Positions 7,866 to 16,800 of a stretch of 24,372 nt of DNA are shown here, in pieces; the first letter of the stretch is position 1; every line of letters begins with the position of its first letter. This DNA is from a virus, in the IMG/VR virus record IMGVR_UViG_3300042450_000186, positions 1-24,372 of that record; one strand, written 5' to 3'. The notes beneath the pieces are model-generated. The model had not been told where the DNA came from. It saw nothing but the letters and a program-made list of their open reading frames with translations, and searched no databases. The position numbers were made by a program, and so were the translations under genes.

Positions 7866-10800
7866 CAGAACACTACAACCTGAATAGATTGCAGTCTATC
7901 GGCAGCGGTATCAATAATTTGATCTCCATTGCGTGATTCTACTCCAATAGTAAAAGTACTAGCAGTTCTTGTAGAAATAGTACACACAGCACTTTCTACA
8001 TTTCCTGATGTTACCTGTAATCTTTGTGGAGTTGCTACAACCACATAGTTCGTAGTAGGCATATTTGAATTAAAGGTAAAAGTAAACTGTCGATTTCCAT
8101 CATATACTACTGATGCAATATTTCCTGAATTAGTAAGACTAATAGCACTCCCACTCCAGGTAGCAACCCCCCACGCTCGTGCGCCAAAGATGGGCGCGGT
8201 TCCACTCGGAACATCCAATCGCGCTGAACCAAGAGTGATTCCACCCGCAGAAATCCCACCACCCGCATACAGCGCACCAGCAACACCAAGACCACCCACC
8301 ACTGTGAGAGCACCTGTAGTAGTGGAAGTAGAGGCTGAGGCTACTGGTATATTAATACGACCATTGTCATAAATTACGAGTCTATCAGTAACAGCATTGG
8401 TTGTCATGTGTTGTGATGCAATTGCAAGCCCGTAACCAGTGTTGTCTCCACCGAAAACAATTCTATTGTAGATTGGATTTTCTGAACTAGGCACAAAACT
8501 TATTGCACCAACAGCACCCGAAGTAGTTCCATTATGAATCAAAGCACCACCCAAATTAATTCGCATACGGTTTGCTCTTCCACCAGTTTGGAACACCAAA
8601 TCATTGTAGTAAGAGCCAATAATTGTGTTGCCACTAGCAGCAGGAACTCCCTCAAATACAACTGATGAGTTTGTCCATCCACCTACGCCAGCATTAGTAC
8701 CGAGAGGAATAATACTAAAAGCACTAGTACTCTGAGCATTTCGACCAATTATTCCCCCCGTATAACCGCTAGTATTTGAAACTACTTCAAGTTTGTTAAC
8801 TGGTGCATTTGTTCCAATACCAACATTACCACCAAAAGTTGCTGTAGCACCAACATTCAGTGCACCACCAATTCCTGCACCACCCGCACCCGTAACAACT
8901 AGAGCACCCGAAGTACTACTGGTAGATGCTATCTCAGACTGAACATCTAAACCTCCAGTGGATAGAATTGCGACTTTTGGAGTCAATGAGGCAGTTGCAC
9001 CTACTGCTGATGTATGAAATCCTATTCTGCCGTTGTCGGTGAATCGAATAAATGTTTGTGCTTGTTCGGTGAACTGTCTGGTTTCCGCTGTACTTCCTGG
9101 ACTTGCATTGAAATTATTACCAATACCGCTACCACTATAAGTTTGTTGTGGTTCACTAGCCCACATCAGCAGTGCCGAACCTGCGCTAGTACCGTTTCCA
9201 ATAAAAGTTCCGTTACCTTCTCCAGAGGCAACTAGTTGTATTTTAGTATTATTATGCACTCCTATTGCACGAATCATATTACCGTAAGCACTAACAGTAG
9301 TATAATTTCTAGGAGCACCAAGATTCAAATTACCAGCAGAAGTAATCCCTCCTCCCGCAGAGATTCCACCACCCACATTGAGCGCACCCGCAATTCCTGC
9401 ACCACCAGCCACCACCAGTGAACCCGAACCCGTAGAAGTGGATGTGGTGTTAACAGAGGCGTTTAGACTATTAGCCTGAAATGTTCCTGTGCTTACAATA
9501 TTACCAGAGTTTATAGTACCAGTAGTTTTAATTGCTCCTGATCCCAAATCTAGTCTAGCCGCAGTAATTCCTCCACCAACATTCAATGCAAGACCAATTC
9601 CTGCACCACCTGCCACGGTAAGAGCACCTGTAGCCGTATTGGTGGATGGAGTTGTAGCAGAAGCAGCGAGACTAGTAGCGGTAAATGTTCCCGTGCTGAT
9701 ACTTCCACTTTTTACCTGTCCCGAACAATCTAGTGTAGCAGCAGTGATTCCACCGCCAACGGTAAGCGCACCACCCGCAGAGATTCCCCCAACAACATTA
9801 AGTGAACCAGCAGCAGAGATTCCTCCACCCACATTCAGCGCACCGCCAATTCCTACACCGCCCACCACTGTGATTGCGCCTGTAGCAGTGGAATTGGAAG
9901 TAGCATTTGATGCAGCGTTCAGAGTATTTGTCTGAATTGCACTCACATATAGGGCACCAGCAATTCCTACACCACCTGCTACGGTAAGAGCACCAGTAGT
10001 TGTAGCAGTGGACGCGGTGGTATTCGTTACTCGTGTTAAACCGCTAAAGGTAATACCACCAGCAGCACTAATCCCACCACCAACGGTAAGGTTTTTAGCA
10101 ATTCCCGCACCACCACCAAGAGTGAGTACACCTGAGTTTGTAGATGTAGACTCTGTAGTGGAGGGGATATTCAACTCACCCGCAGCGGACAGGCGAAGTT
10201 TTTCAGTACCACCATTTTGCCAAACATGACCGCTCCATGCATTGTAAACACTGTTATTGCTTCCGTCAACGCCTATAGTGCCGTAGACAGTTGCAGAACC
10301 AAAACCAATATGTGGAATTCCACTAGCAACCACATGAAGTTGCGTTAGTGGACTTGTGGTTGCTATACCGAGTCTACCAGCATTACTCAACCGCATCCGC
10401 TCTACACCACTAGTTCCGTCATTGGTCTTGAACAGCAGGGCTTCACCACTGCCGCCTGGACGCAGTGAGCCGTCCCGCAGATCACCCACAAGCAGACTGG
10501 TGTACGGAATGTCGATGCCGTCAATAATGGCAGCGCGTGTGTACGGCGAGGCTTTAATGATATACCGCACCACGGTGTAGGGCGGTATATTTGCAACCAA
10601 TCCACCCGATGCAGCAGCGGAAGTTACATAAGCACTAGTACCAGTAGCAACACCAGTGCCAGCGATGGTGGATTCTTGTCCACCCTCCGAACCAATGGAA
10701 TAGATAGCAGAGATGGCAGAGTTGTTTGCCGTATCACTTTCAAGATCATTAATTGTAGGCAATCTTGAGGTGTTTTCTCCAATCGCAAATCGCCCACGCA

Positions 10801-11665
10801 GATCGGGAGTATTGAAGTGGGTGGTGGATACTGCGGAGATGGTTGATGAAACTGAACCAATGGTCACAGCAGCATTAGAAAATACTGCATTGGGTTGCAC
10901 AAAGTTCTTTGTGGTTGAACTGTATGTGGGAATAACCTGAACGGTAAGAGTGATTACTCCCAATCCACCAGGAGCAGTGCCATTAAGCGAAAGCACAGTT
11001 CCACTCAACCCCGTAGCAGTCTGTGATACCACCTGCCCTACTGCATACGCTGTGCTGTTTCCAACCGTTATGTTTGCCACATATCCGTATGCAGGAGCAC
11101 GATCACCATCACTGTACTGCAACTTTGCGTACAGATTTGGATACGCACTAACGGCATACGAAGCACCATTGCACTCCAACCACGAATCAGGAATGGTTGA
11201 ACCCGCAAACGGAACCACCGTACCCACAGGTTGAATCTCGTCAATGGCTACAGTGGACGAGCCGCCGATCTGTGTGCCAAGATAATTAGTAACAATATAG
11301 CCTGATCCGTTTGTGGTCTTTGTGAGTACAGGCTTTATAACAGTTCCGATTGCACTTGGAGGAGAAGTAGTCAACCCACCCGCAATAGTGGAATCCAAGA
11401 ACAGCACAGGAGCAGATACTCCAGATAGTGCAGACACCTGAATGTAACCAGAATAGGTTAAATCAAAAGTGTTAAAAGACGCAGCACTAACAATACCAGC
11501 AACTTCGGAATTTTCTGCACTATCGGCTTGTGCCTTTACCCATGTGCTACTAGGAATATCATACCGAATAGCGTCTCCTGGTGAAAAAGCATTTGCTAGT
11601 GAAAAAGATTCCACAATGCTTCTTGGAGTATTGGTTCCGCCTTTTAATAGTAGTGATGATCCCAT
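7862..11665 (-). CDS. Tail-collar-domain tail fibre with repetitive stalk
   Basis: This 1267-residue fibre has several modules. Residues ~19-130 are a beta-rich module also found twice in the preceding gene. Residues ~143-375 hold a phage tail-collar domain: PVGTVVPFAGSTIPDSWLEC and NGASYAVSAYPNLYAKL, then after about 100 inserted residues FNTPDLRGRFAIGE. Residues ~420-450 and ~950 carry stalk motifs (RLGIATTSPLTQLHV, NVGIGTNAPVNKLEVV) common in trimeric phage fibres. Residues ~500-1140 carry seven copies of a repeat of the form TGALTVAGGVGIAGALNVGG. Residues ~1155-1267 match a head domain frequent in marine phage fibres, seen as ARAWGVATWSG, NIASVVYDG and FTFNSNMPTTNYVVVATP. The fibre probably attaches to the baseplate by its N-terminus and exposes the C-terminal head to the host. 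The ribosome binding site AAAGG overlaps the stop of the gene before it. Confidence 0.85.
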   Translation of the reverse strand: MGSSLLLKGGTNTPRSIVESFSLANAFSPGDAIRYDIPSSTWVKAQADSAENSEVAGIVSAASFNTFDLTYSGYIQVSALSGVSAPVLFLDSTIAGGLTTSPPSAIGTVIKPVLTKTTNGSGYIVTNYLGTQIGGSSTVAIDEIQPVGTVVPFAGSTIPDSWLECNGASYAVSAYPNLYAKLQYSDGDRAPAYGYVANITVGNSTAYAVGQVVSQTATGLSGTVLSLNGTAPGGLGVITLTVQVIPTYSSTTKNFVQPNAVFSNAAVTIGSVSSTISAVSTTHFNTPDLRGRFAIGENTSRLPTINDLESDTANNSAISAIYSIGSEGGQESTIAGTGVATGTSAYVTSAAASGGLVANIPPYTVVRYIIKASPYTRAAIIDGIDIPYTSLLVGDLRDGSLRPGGSGEALLFKTNDGTSGVERMRLSNAGRLGIATTSPLTQLHVVASGIPHIGFGSATVYGTIGVDGSNNSVYNAWSGHVWQNGGTEKLRLSAAGELNIPSTTESTSTNSGVLTLGGGAGIAKNLTVGGGISAAGGITFSGLTRVTNTTASTATTTGALTVAGGVGIAGALYVSAIQTNTLNAASNATSNSTATGAITVVGGVGIGGALNVGGGISAAGSLNVVGGISAGGALTVGGGITAATLDCSGQVKSGSISTGTFTATSLAASATTPSTNTATGALTVAGGAGIGLALNVGGGITAARLDLGSGAIKTTGTINSGNIVSTGTFQANSLNASVNTTSTSTGSGSLVVAGGAGIAGALNVGGGISAGGGITSAGNLNLGAPRNYTTVSAYGNMIRAIGVHNNTKIQLVASGEGNGTFIGNGTSAGSALLMWASEPQQTYSGSGIGNNFNASPGSTAETRQFTEQAQTFIRFTDNGRIGFHTSAVGATASLTPKVAILSTGGLDVQSEIASTSSTSGALVVTGAGGAGIGGALNVGATATFGGNVGIGTNAPVNKLEVVSNTSGYTGGIIGRNAQSTSAFSIIPLGTNAGVGGWTNSSVVFEGVPAASGNTIIGSYYNDLVFQTGGRANRMRINLGGALIHNGTTSGAVGAISFVPSSENPIYNRIVFGGDNTGYGLAIASQHMTTNAVTDRLVIYDNGRINIPVASASTSTTTGALTVVGGLGVAGALYAGGGISAGGITLGSARLDVPSGTAPIFGARAWGVATWSGSAISLTNSGNIASVVYDGNRQFTFTFNSNMPTTNYVVVATPQRLQVTSGNVESAVCTISTRTASTFTIGVESRNGDQIIDTAADRLQSIQVVVFC
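8245..10160 (-). repeat. Seven-copy imperfect repeat inside the collar-fibre gene
   Basis: Seven imperfect copies encode the consensus TGALTVAGGVGIAGALNVGG, usually preceded by a run of Ser/Thr/Asn and followed by GISA. Approximate centres are 10110, 9985, 9855, 9615, 9400, 8880 and 8295. Similarity is visible in the DNA as well: on the plus strand a core close to CAATTCCTGCACCACC recurs in most copies. Spacing is uneven (about 110 to 590 bases), so non-repeat segments have been inserted between copies or copies have been lost. The repeat probably forms a beta-structured trimeric shaft. Confidence 0.85.
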
Positions 11666-11677
11666 TTGGTATTGCCT

Positions 11678-13618
11678 TTAAGAAATTCTCTGACAGAGAT
11701 GATAAGCAGTTGTTACACCCCCAGCGATTGCGCGATCAAGCGCGCGACCACGGGTTTTCCATGTTCCATTCATTGTGATACCTGTAGTGCTGGCACCAAG
11801 ATAGATGCCGTACTCGCCGCTCAAGCCGCCACTATTGTGATAGTAGAGGGTGACTCCCACATTTGGGGACAGCGTTGAGCCTGTTGTGCCCATCACAATG
11901 CTGCCTGTGGGCAGATCAGCATATGCAGCCAGTGCGCCTGTGTACCCCGTGAACGAGGACTGTGCAGAATTGTTTACATCACCACGATAAGAAATAATAT
12001 GACCACTGGTTGCGGTGGTGCTGAAAAGAAGTGGTTTCCTAACTTGTCCCACAAGAGTAGGAGGAGTATCAGTAATAGATGGAATGGAACTTTCAAATGC
12101 TTGAGTATTACCAGCAGATCCAGCACTCAAGAAGTATTGAGTACCAGCAACCATGTTTCCTGGAGTACCAGAATTGATTGCAGTTATTCCTGCTTGAGTT
12201 GCATCAAAAAATCCAGTTGTGGTAATGCTAAACTTAGAGTTAACAGCAGAAGCATCAATCTGAGTTACATCAGTAACAATACCAACCACTTCGGCTTGTG
12301 CTTCCGTATCAGCCTGTGCTTTTACATAGATTCCGTCAGCATAAGTGGCAGATGTGTATCCAGGAGAGGGTGAGCCTCCCGCATAAGCATACGAAAGTCC
12401 AGCAGAGCCAGCAATCCACCTAACAGCATCTCCAACTTGGAATTTATTGATCTGCAATATAGATCTTCCAACTGTAGAGGCAGCGGTAATTATTGCGTCT
12501 TCTGCAAGAAGTCCACCAGTAAACGGAATCACTATTGCAGAACTAGCACCAGTAGCAATAAGAACAGCCTTGTGTACTGTTCCTACAGCCCTGGATGGTG
12601 TGGTGCTTAGTTTTCCCGCGCTTGTAGACAGGTAGTACACTGCACCAATTATCAGATTAGATCCTGATGGCAAGGCATTGGTAAAGTTTCCAAATATCTC
12701 ACCAATAAAGGTGACTTCAACTGTGCTTGCGTCCACACGATTAGACACAACACCAACAACCTCTGCCTTTTCTACATCAGTACAGTCTGCTGCTTTATAT
12801 ACTCCACTGCCGTCAATATACACAGGAGTACCAAAAGACAGTCCGTGATTATTTTGTGTAACCCGCTTACGGTTTGCGCCGTTGCGAATATTTACAAACG
12901 GCTGCGCTCCGTATGTCGTGCCGTTGAGAACTTCCATGAATACCGTTACGCCTGTGGGCGAGTAGCGGCTAAATTCAATTGCTCGGTTGGTGGTTGCTCC
13001 TGCTGCGCCACCCGTGTTTGTCAGACTAATATTAAGTCCGTGATCGGTGGTTGCTCCACCGTCAAGACGAATGGCAAGACCGTGAACAGGCAAGGTTCCA
13101 CCACCAGTAGGGTACAACCCGCTTGTGGCTCCGCTAAAGCCAATGTGGGTGTTTGCACGCCACACGCCTGTAATACCGTGAACTGCGAAATTTTGCCAAA
13201 GCCACTCTGCGGTTGCACCAATTCCAAGATTCAGGATCAAGCCACCGCCACCAGCGGCAGATGCTCCTGCGGCAGATGCACCATCAAGATCGCCAAGCAC
13301 AATGTTGTAGTCATCAATGGTTACCGTCTGTGCGTTCATGGTCACAGTGGAGCCATTGAAAGTAACTACACCACCAAAGTTAATATCTCCAGTAAAAGTG
13401 TGACCAGTAGTAATAGTTTCTAGCAAGGCAGCAGAAAGAGTTCCACCCGTGCTTGTTGTAAGTGAAATATTTCCAGTACTAATACCCTCATAAAACTTCA
13501 GTTTATTTAGTTTGTAGACGGCAGTATTGGTGATGTCACGCCAAGTATTAAAAGTATCCCCAAGTGCGACTTCGGGGATCTGATAGGTGTTTACATCTGG
13601 TCCTGTGTTTGCTGCCAT
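11678..13618 (-). CDS. Modular tail fibre / fibre-adaptor protein (646 aa)
   Basis: The N-terminus (YQIPEVALGDTFNTWRDITN at residues ~12-31, then YKLNKLKFYEG) is the kind of conserved start seen on fibre and virion proteins of T4-like aquatic phages, and probably docks to the baseplate. Residues ~75-125 (INFGGVVTFNGSTVTMNAQT, then VTIDDYNIVLGD) are a short beta stalk. Residues ~253-369 and ~387-546 are two copies of a beta module that also forms the start of the collar fibre. The second copy and the collar fibre share the string VKAQAD. The C-terminal ~90 residues end in WKTRGRALDRAIAGG and do not match anything I recognise. The ATG is five bases after the preceding stop with only a weak ribosome binding site. 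Shared modules with the next gene suggest that the two proteins are related by duplication or work in one appendage. Confidence 0.7.
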   Translation of the reverse strand: MAANTGPDVNTYQIPEVALGDTFNTWRDITNTAVYKLNKLKFYEGISTGNISLTTSTGGTLSAALLETITTGHTFTGDINFGGVVTFNGSTVTMNAQTVTIDDYNIVLGDLDGASAAGASAAGGGGLILNLGIGATAEWLWQNFAVHGITGVWRANTHIGFSGATSGLYPTGGGTLPVHGLAIRLDGGATTDHGLNISLTNTGGAAGATTNRAIEFSRYSPTGVTVFMEVLNGTTYGAQPFVNIRNGANRKRVTQNNHGLSFGTPVYIDGSGVYKAADCTDVEKAEVVGVVSNRVDASTVEVTFIGEIFGNFTNALPSGSNLIIGAVYYLSTSAGKLSTTPSRAVGTVHKAVLIATGASSAIVIPFTGGLLAEDAIITAASTVGRSILQINKFQVGDAVRWIAGSAGLSYAYAGGSPSPGYTSATYADGIYVKAQADTEAQAEVVGIVTDVTQIDASAVNSKFSITTTGFFDATQAGITAINSGTPGNMVAGTQYFLSAGSAGNTQAFESSIPSITDTPPTLVGQVRKPLLFSTTATSGHIISYRGDVNNSAQSSFTGYTGALAAYADLPTGSIVMGTTGSTLSPNVGVTLYYHNSGGLSGEYGIYLGASTTGITMNGTWKTRGRALDRAIAGGVTTAYHLCQRIS

Positions 13619-13622
13619 TTGC

Positions 13623-13817
13623 TTATTCGCTCTGCTGTGTGTGGTTCAATAAGGATGTAAGGTGATGTACTTGCTGCTTCAGAGTATTTATCTCTGATTT
13701 TAGTGCTTCTATATCTTCCGCCACAGTCTTTTTTTGCTTGAATGCATCAATAGTTTGTGCATCTGCCAGCAGTACTGCACCCGTTGCACTATCGCGGATG
13801 TATCGTACACCACTCAT
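13623..13817 (-). CDS. Small coiled-coil virion-associated protein (64 aa)
   Basis: This 64-residue protein starts with a compact beta-like segment (VRYIRDSATGAVLLADA) followed by a helix. From about residue 33 the helix has the heptad pattern of a coiled coil (VAEDIEALKSEINTLKQQ, then VHHLTSLLN). Its ATG directly abuts the stop codon of the 1639-residue gene (TAA then ATG) and no well-placed ribosome binding site is visible, so it is most likely translated by termination-reinitiation. The ribosome would deliver it in a fixed ratio to its giant neighbour. A role as an oligomerisation partner or chaperone for the baseplate or fibre proteins is a guess. The ORF itself is well supported by tight packing between two large genes. 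Confidence 0.7.
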   Translation of the reverse strand: MSGVRYIRDSATGAVLLADAQTIDAFKQKKTVAEDIEALKSEINTLKQQVHHLTSLLNHTQQSE

Positions 13818-16800
13818 TTATTGAATAAAACTCACTGTACGGATGTTACGAGCAGCAGGAGTCTTGAAATATGTAGAGTTTTGTGCAGTGGAAGTCAGTA
13901 CAACCTGTATCTGATACGAGGTGAATGCTCCTGAAGGTAAAGCAACACGGAAGGCGGCTTCTCGGAAATCAATTTCTGAATTACTAGTAAAGGAAGCACT
14001 GGTTTGTGGCATGGGGAGGAATCCCTTGGAGAATATATCGGTTTCTCCACTCAGACAATATCTGTACTTCACCGCAATAGCAGATCCTGTTGGAATATTT
14101 GCGTCTACAAATACAGCAATTCCGTTTGATGCCGTGGATTCCGACAACTCCACTACTCGTGAAACATATGTTGATGTTGGAGTGCTATTGGTGGCGTACA
14201 TAGTAACACTAGCAGCAAACAGAGCAGAAATATCAATCACAGGAGACACTGATGTGTTTGCTCCTCTGTTTAGGGAGTATCGTAGATCTGGGTTACCTGT
14301 AATAAGAGTCTTTAAATATACAGATTGGTTGTTCAAGAAGTTTTCACTAAAGTTTCCACTACTAATGGTGCGAGAAAGGGTGCAACTGCTTGGAACAATC
14401 TCTGTAGCGTAGAACTTCAGAATTTGAGCATTAATACAGTTACTGAGTCCACTGTATAAGATATTACCAGATTCAACAAACGAACACCTGTTCAGCGTGA
14501 ACATAAGATCTGCGGTGTTGTTCTGTACTGCTGCACCGATTCCTTGTGGTGTAAACAAGGTTCCTACCAACTGATTGTTTCCTGCGCGACCCGCAACAGC
14601 CGAACTATTGGTGATGGTATTAATTGCACTCTCGGCAGCAAACAATTCGTATTTATCGCTGTTTGCCAAAACGCAGATAGCGTATTCACCTGGTTCAAGA
14701 TACACAGGACTACTAAAGGTGAAAGTTGTTGCTGTTGGTGATGCAGAATTAGCCACTACATCTGCTGCGTCTTTCACCACTGTACTAAACGGCATCACCA
14801 CAGAAGGGGATGGATATCCAGAAACCGTTGGACGAATCTGAACCGTTACTGGTAGTGTAGAGTCTTTTGCAGCAAAATAAAGATCTGCGCTACTCAGGAA
14901 TATACCATCAGGATTTGCTTTCTTGTCAACCAAGAATGTTTGTGATAGAGGATCACTCCAATGATTGTTCTCAACAGAGTCAATGTCTCGATTGAATGGA
15001 TCTTTGGCAATGCTTTCACTTGCAGCAGTTTGACGACGCAGTTCAGGTGGACGAGTAGAGTACGAACCAGAATCGCGTTGCTCCAAAAGACCAGTGCAGT
15101 AGTACACTGCTTCTGCTGCAATAGTGGAATTAGCCGTAACAGAAGAATCAGAAATACGAACAGTTCTTTGTCCTGCCAAGAATGTACCACCAGAAATTCC
15201 AAAAGATACTGTGCATGAGCCGTAAGTATCAGTGCTAATACCACTCTTGACTACTTCTCCATCAAAATACAGAGAGAGATTTGTAGAATTGGGTTTCAGT
15301 CCTGCAACAGTTGCAGTCACGGTATTGAGTGGAATATAAGGAACCACACTGCGGTCAATTACCCGCGAACCAATGCGGTGCTTGATGCGGTTCTTTAGTT
15401 GACGAGCACTAATAAAATTGCTAGTCTTCTGATTAATGCTCTGCACTGTACGAGAAACACCTACTCGAATGCTGCCAGAGTTTACCGATGGAATTGCGGA
15501 TGTGGATGCCACATGGGGAAGTTCAACAATGCGCTTCTGTATATCGTCTTGTTCTTCTTCAACCTGATCTATGCCTGTCCATATACTTTCCCACTCATTC
15601 CACTGCGTACCAAAGCCACGCTTGTTGTTTGCATCAGATGAAATCCAATTGTCATTTTCTGAAAGTGCATTAGTCTTAACAGCAGGACGATATCCTGTGT
15701 CATAGAATGGTTCAACAGAAGTAGACAATTTCATAAATCCAAGCCAGTTAACCGTGTTGGACGGATTAATCTTGATTCTATTTGTGTACTGTTTGTTTTC
15801 AATATAAGCAGGAGTGGTGTAATCAAGAGTAATCAATCCATCTGAAGAAACCACGGTATTGATTGGGGTTGGGGAATTAATTGAAATTTCTTGAGTTGTG
15901 AAGAACGGACGCAATTCGCCACGCTCAAAATCAATAGAACATGAATTAGAGTAATCACATACATCTGAAACGGAGTGTCCGTAGAACTCATCAGAGAAGA
16001 TGGATGTTTTCAGGGGTTCTGCGGCTGCACAAGTTCCACGAAGGGATCGTGCTTCTATTTCAGATTCCGATAAGGACAGTTTAGCAAACACTTCAACTTC
16101 ATCCACTCGCTTCTGAATCTTACCAATGTCTGCCATAGTGAATCGCTTGGTGTCTACAGGAGTAACCACCACATCACTTTCGTTGTGTGTGTACGAAGGA
16201 ACAGTTACAGTAGCAAGCACAAGAGCATCAGCAGGATCAGGTGGAGCCGAAGGCGATAGATCGGGTGTTCCTTCCACAAAGAAGAAAAGTGCAGATCCGT
16301 CTTCAGGATCAGCCTTTACACACAATTTGTCGATGCGGGGCAGATAGTGATGGTATGAAGCAGTGGTAAATGATGGAACCACAATATCAGTGGCACCATA
16401 CGGCTTCAGCATTGGAGCGGGTGATGTCAATCCTGAATGACGGAAGTCCAAGCAATTTGCCAAAGACACAGTTTTACCTGTGCGCGGATTGGTGTACAGT
16501 GGAATCTGAGCATACGGGAACTCAGAACCAGTAGAAGCAAAGTACGAATGTTTGCCGATAAATGGTGCAGCAGCCAATCCTCCGTGAACAAAACGCGAGT
16601 AGGTAACACGAAGAATAGCGTTGTTTCCTGTGGTGTATATTTCTTTAGTCGCAGCACTCTCTTTAATGTACAGACGAGAATTTTCGTAATGGGTTTCTCG
16701 CTGACCGTCATCCAATTCAAAATCATTGGTGTAGTCTATTGATGGTGTACCATTATTAACAACCGAAGCAATAGCGTATACATCAATATGAGGAATAGTA

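Noticed and set aside
9489-9935. Plus-strand ORF of 148 codons, rich in Pro, Ala and Val
   Set aside because: It is the antisense shadow of the Gly/Thr-rich repeats of the collar fibre. Its repeats mirror those of the real gene, and no plausible product is recognised.
8245-10160. Regularly recurring DNA motif that could suggest a CRISPR array
   Set aside because: Copies are imperfect, spacing is uneven, and the whole array is an open coding frame for a fibre shaft repeat.
12845-13423. Plus-strand ORF of 192 codons
   Set aside because: It lies entirely opposite the 646-aa fibre gene, is rich in cysteine and arginine in the manner of antisense frames, and has no recognisable domain.
13503-13511. 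ACTAAATAA on the minus strand inside the 646-aa gene
   Set aside because: It is over 100 bases inside the gene with no start codon context after it, and encodes conserved N-terminal residues.
13685-13691. TAAATA-like sequence (ATAAATA on the minus strand) upstream of the 646-aa gene
   Set aside because: It lies within coding sequence of the coiled-coil gene and lacks the CTAAATAG form seen in the two intergenic gaps; probably chance.
13921-14412. Plus-strand ORF of 163 codons
   Set aside because: It is antisense to the well-supported C-terminus of the DUF4815-type protein and has no family resemblance.
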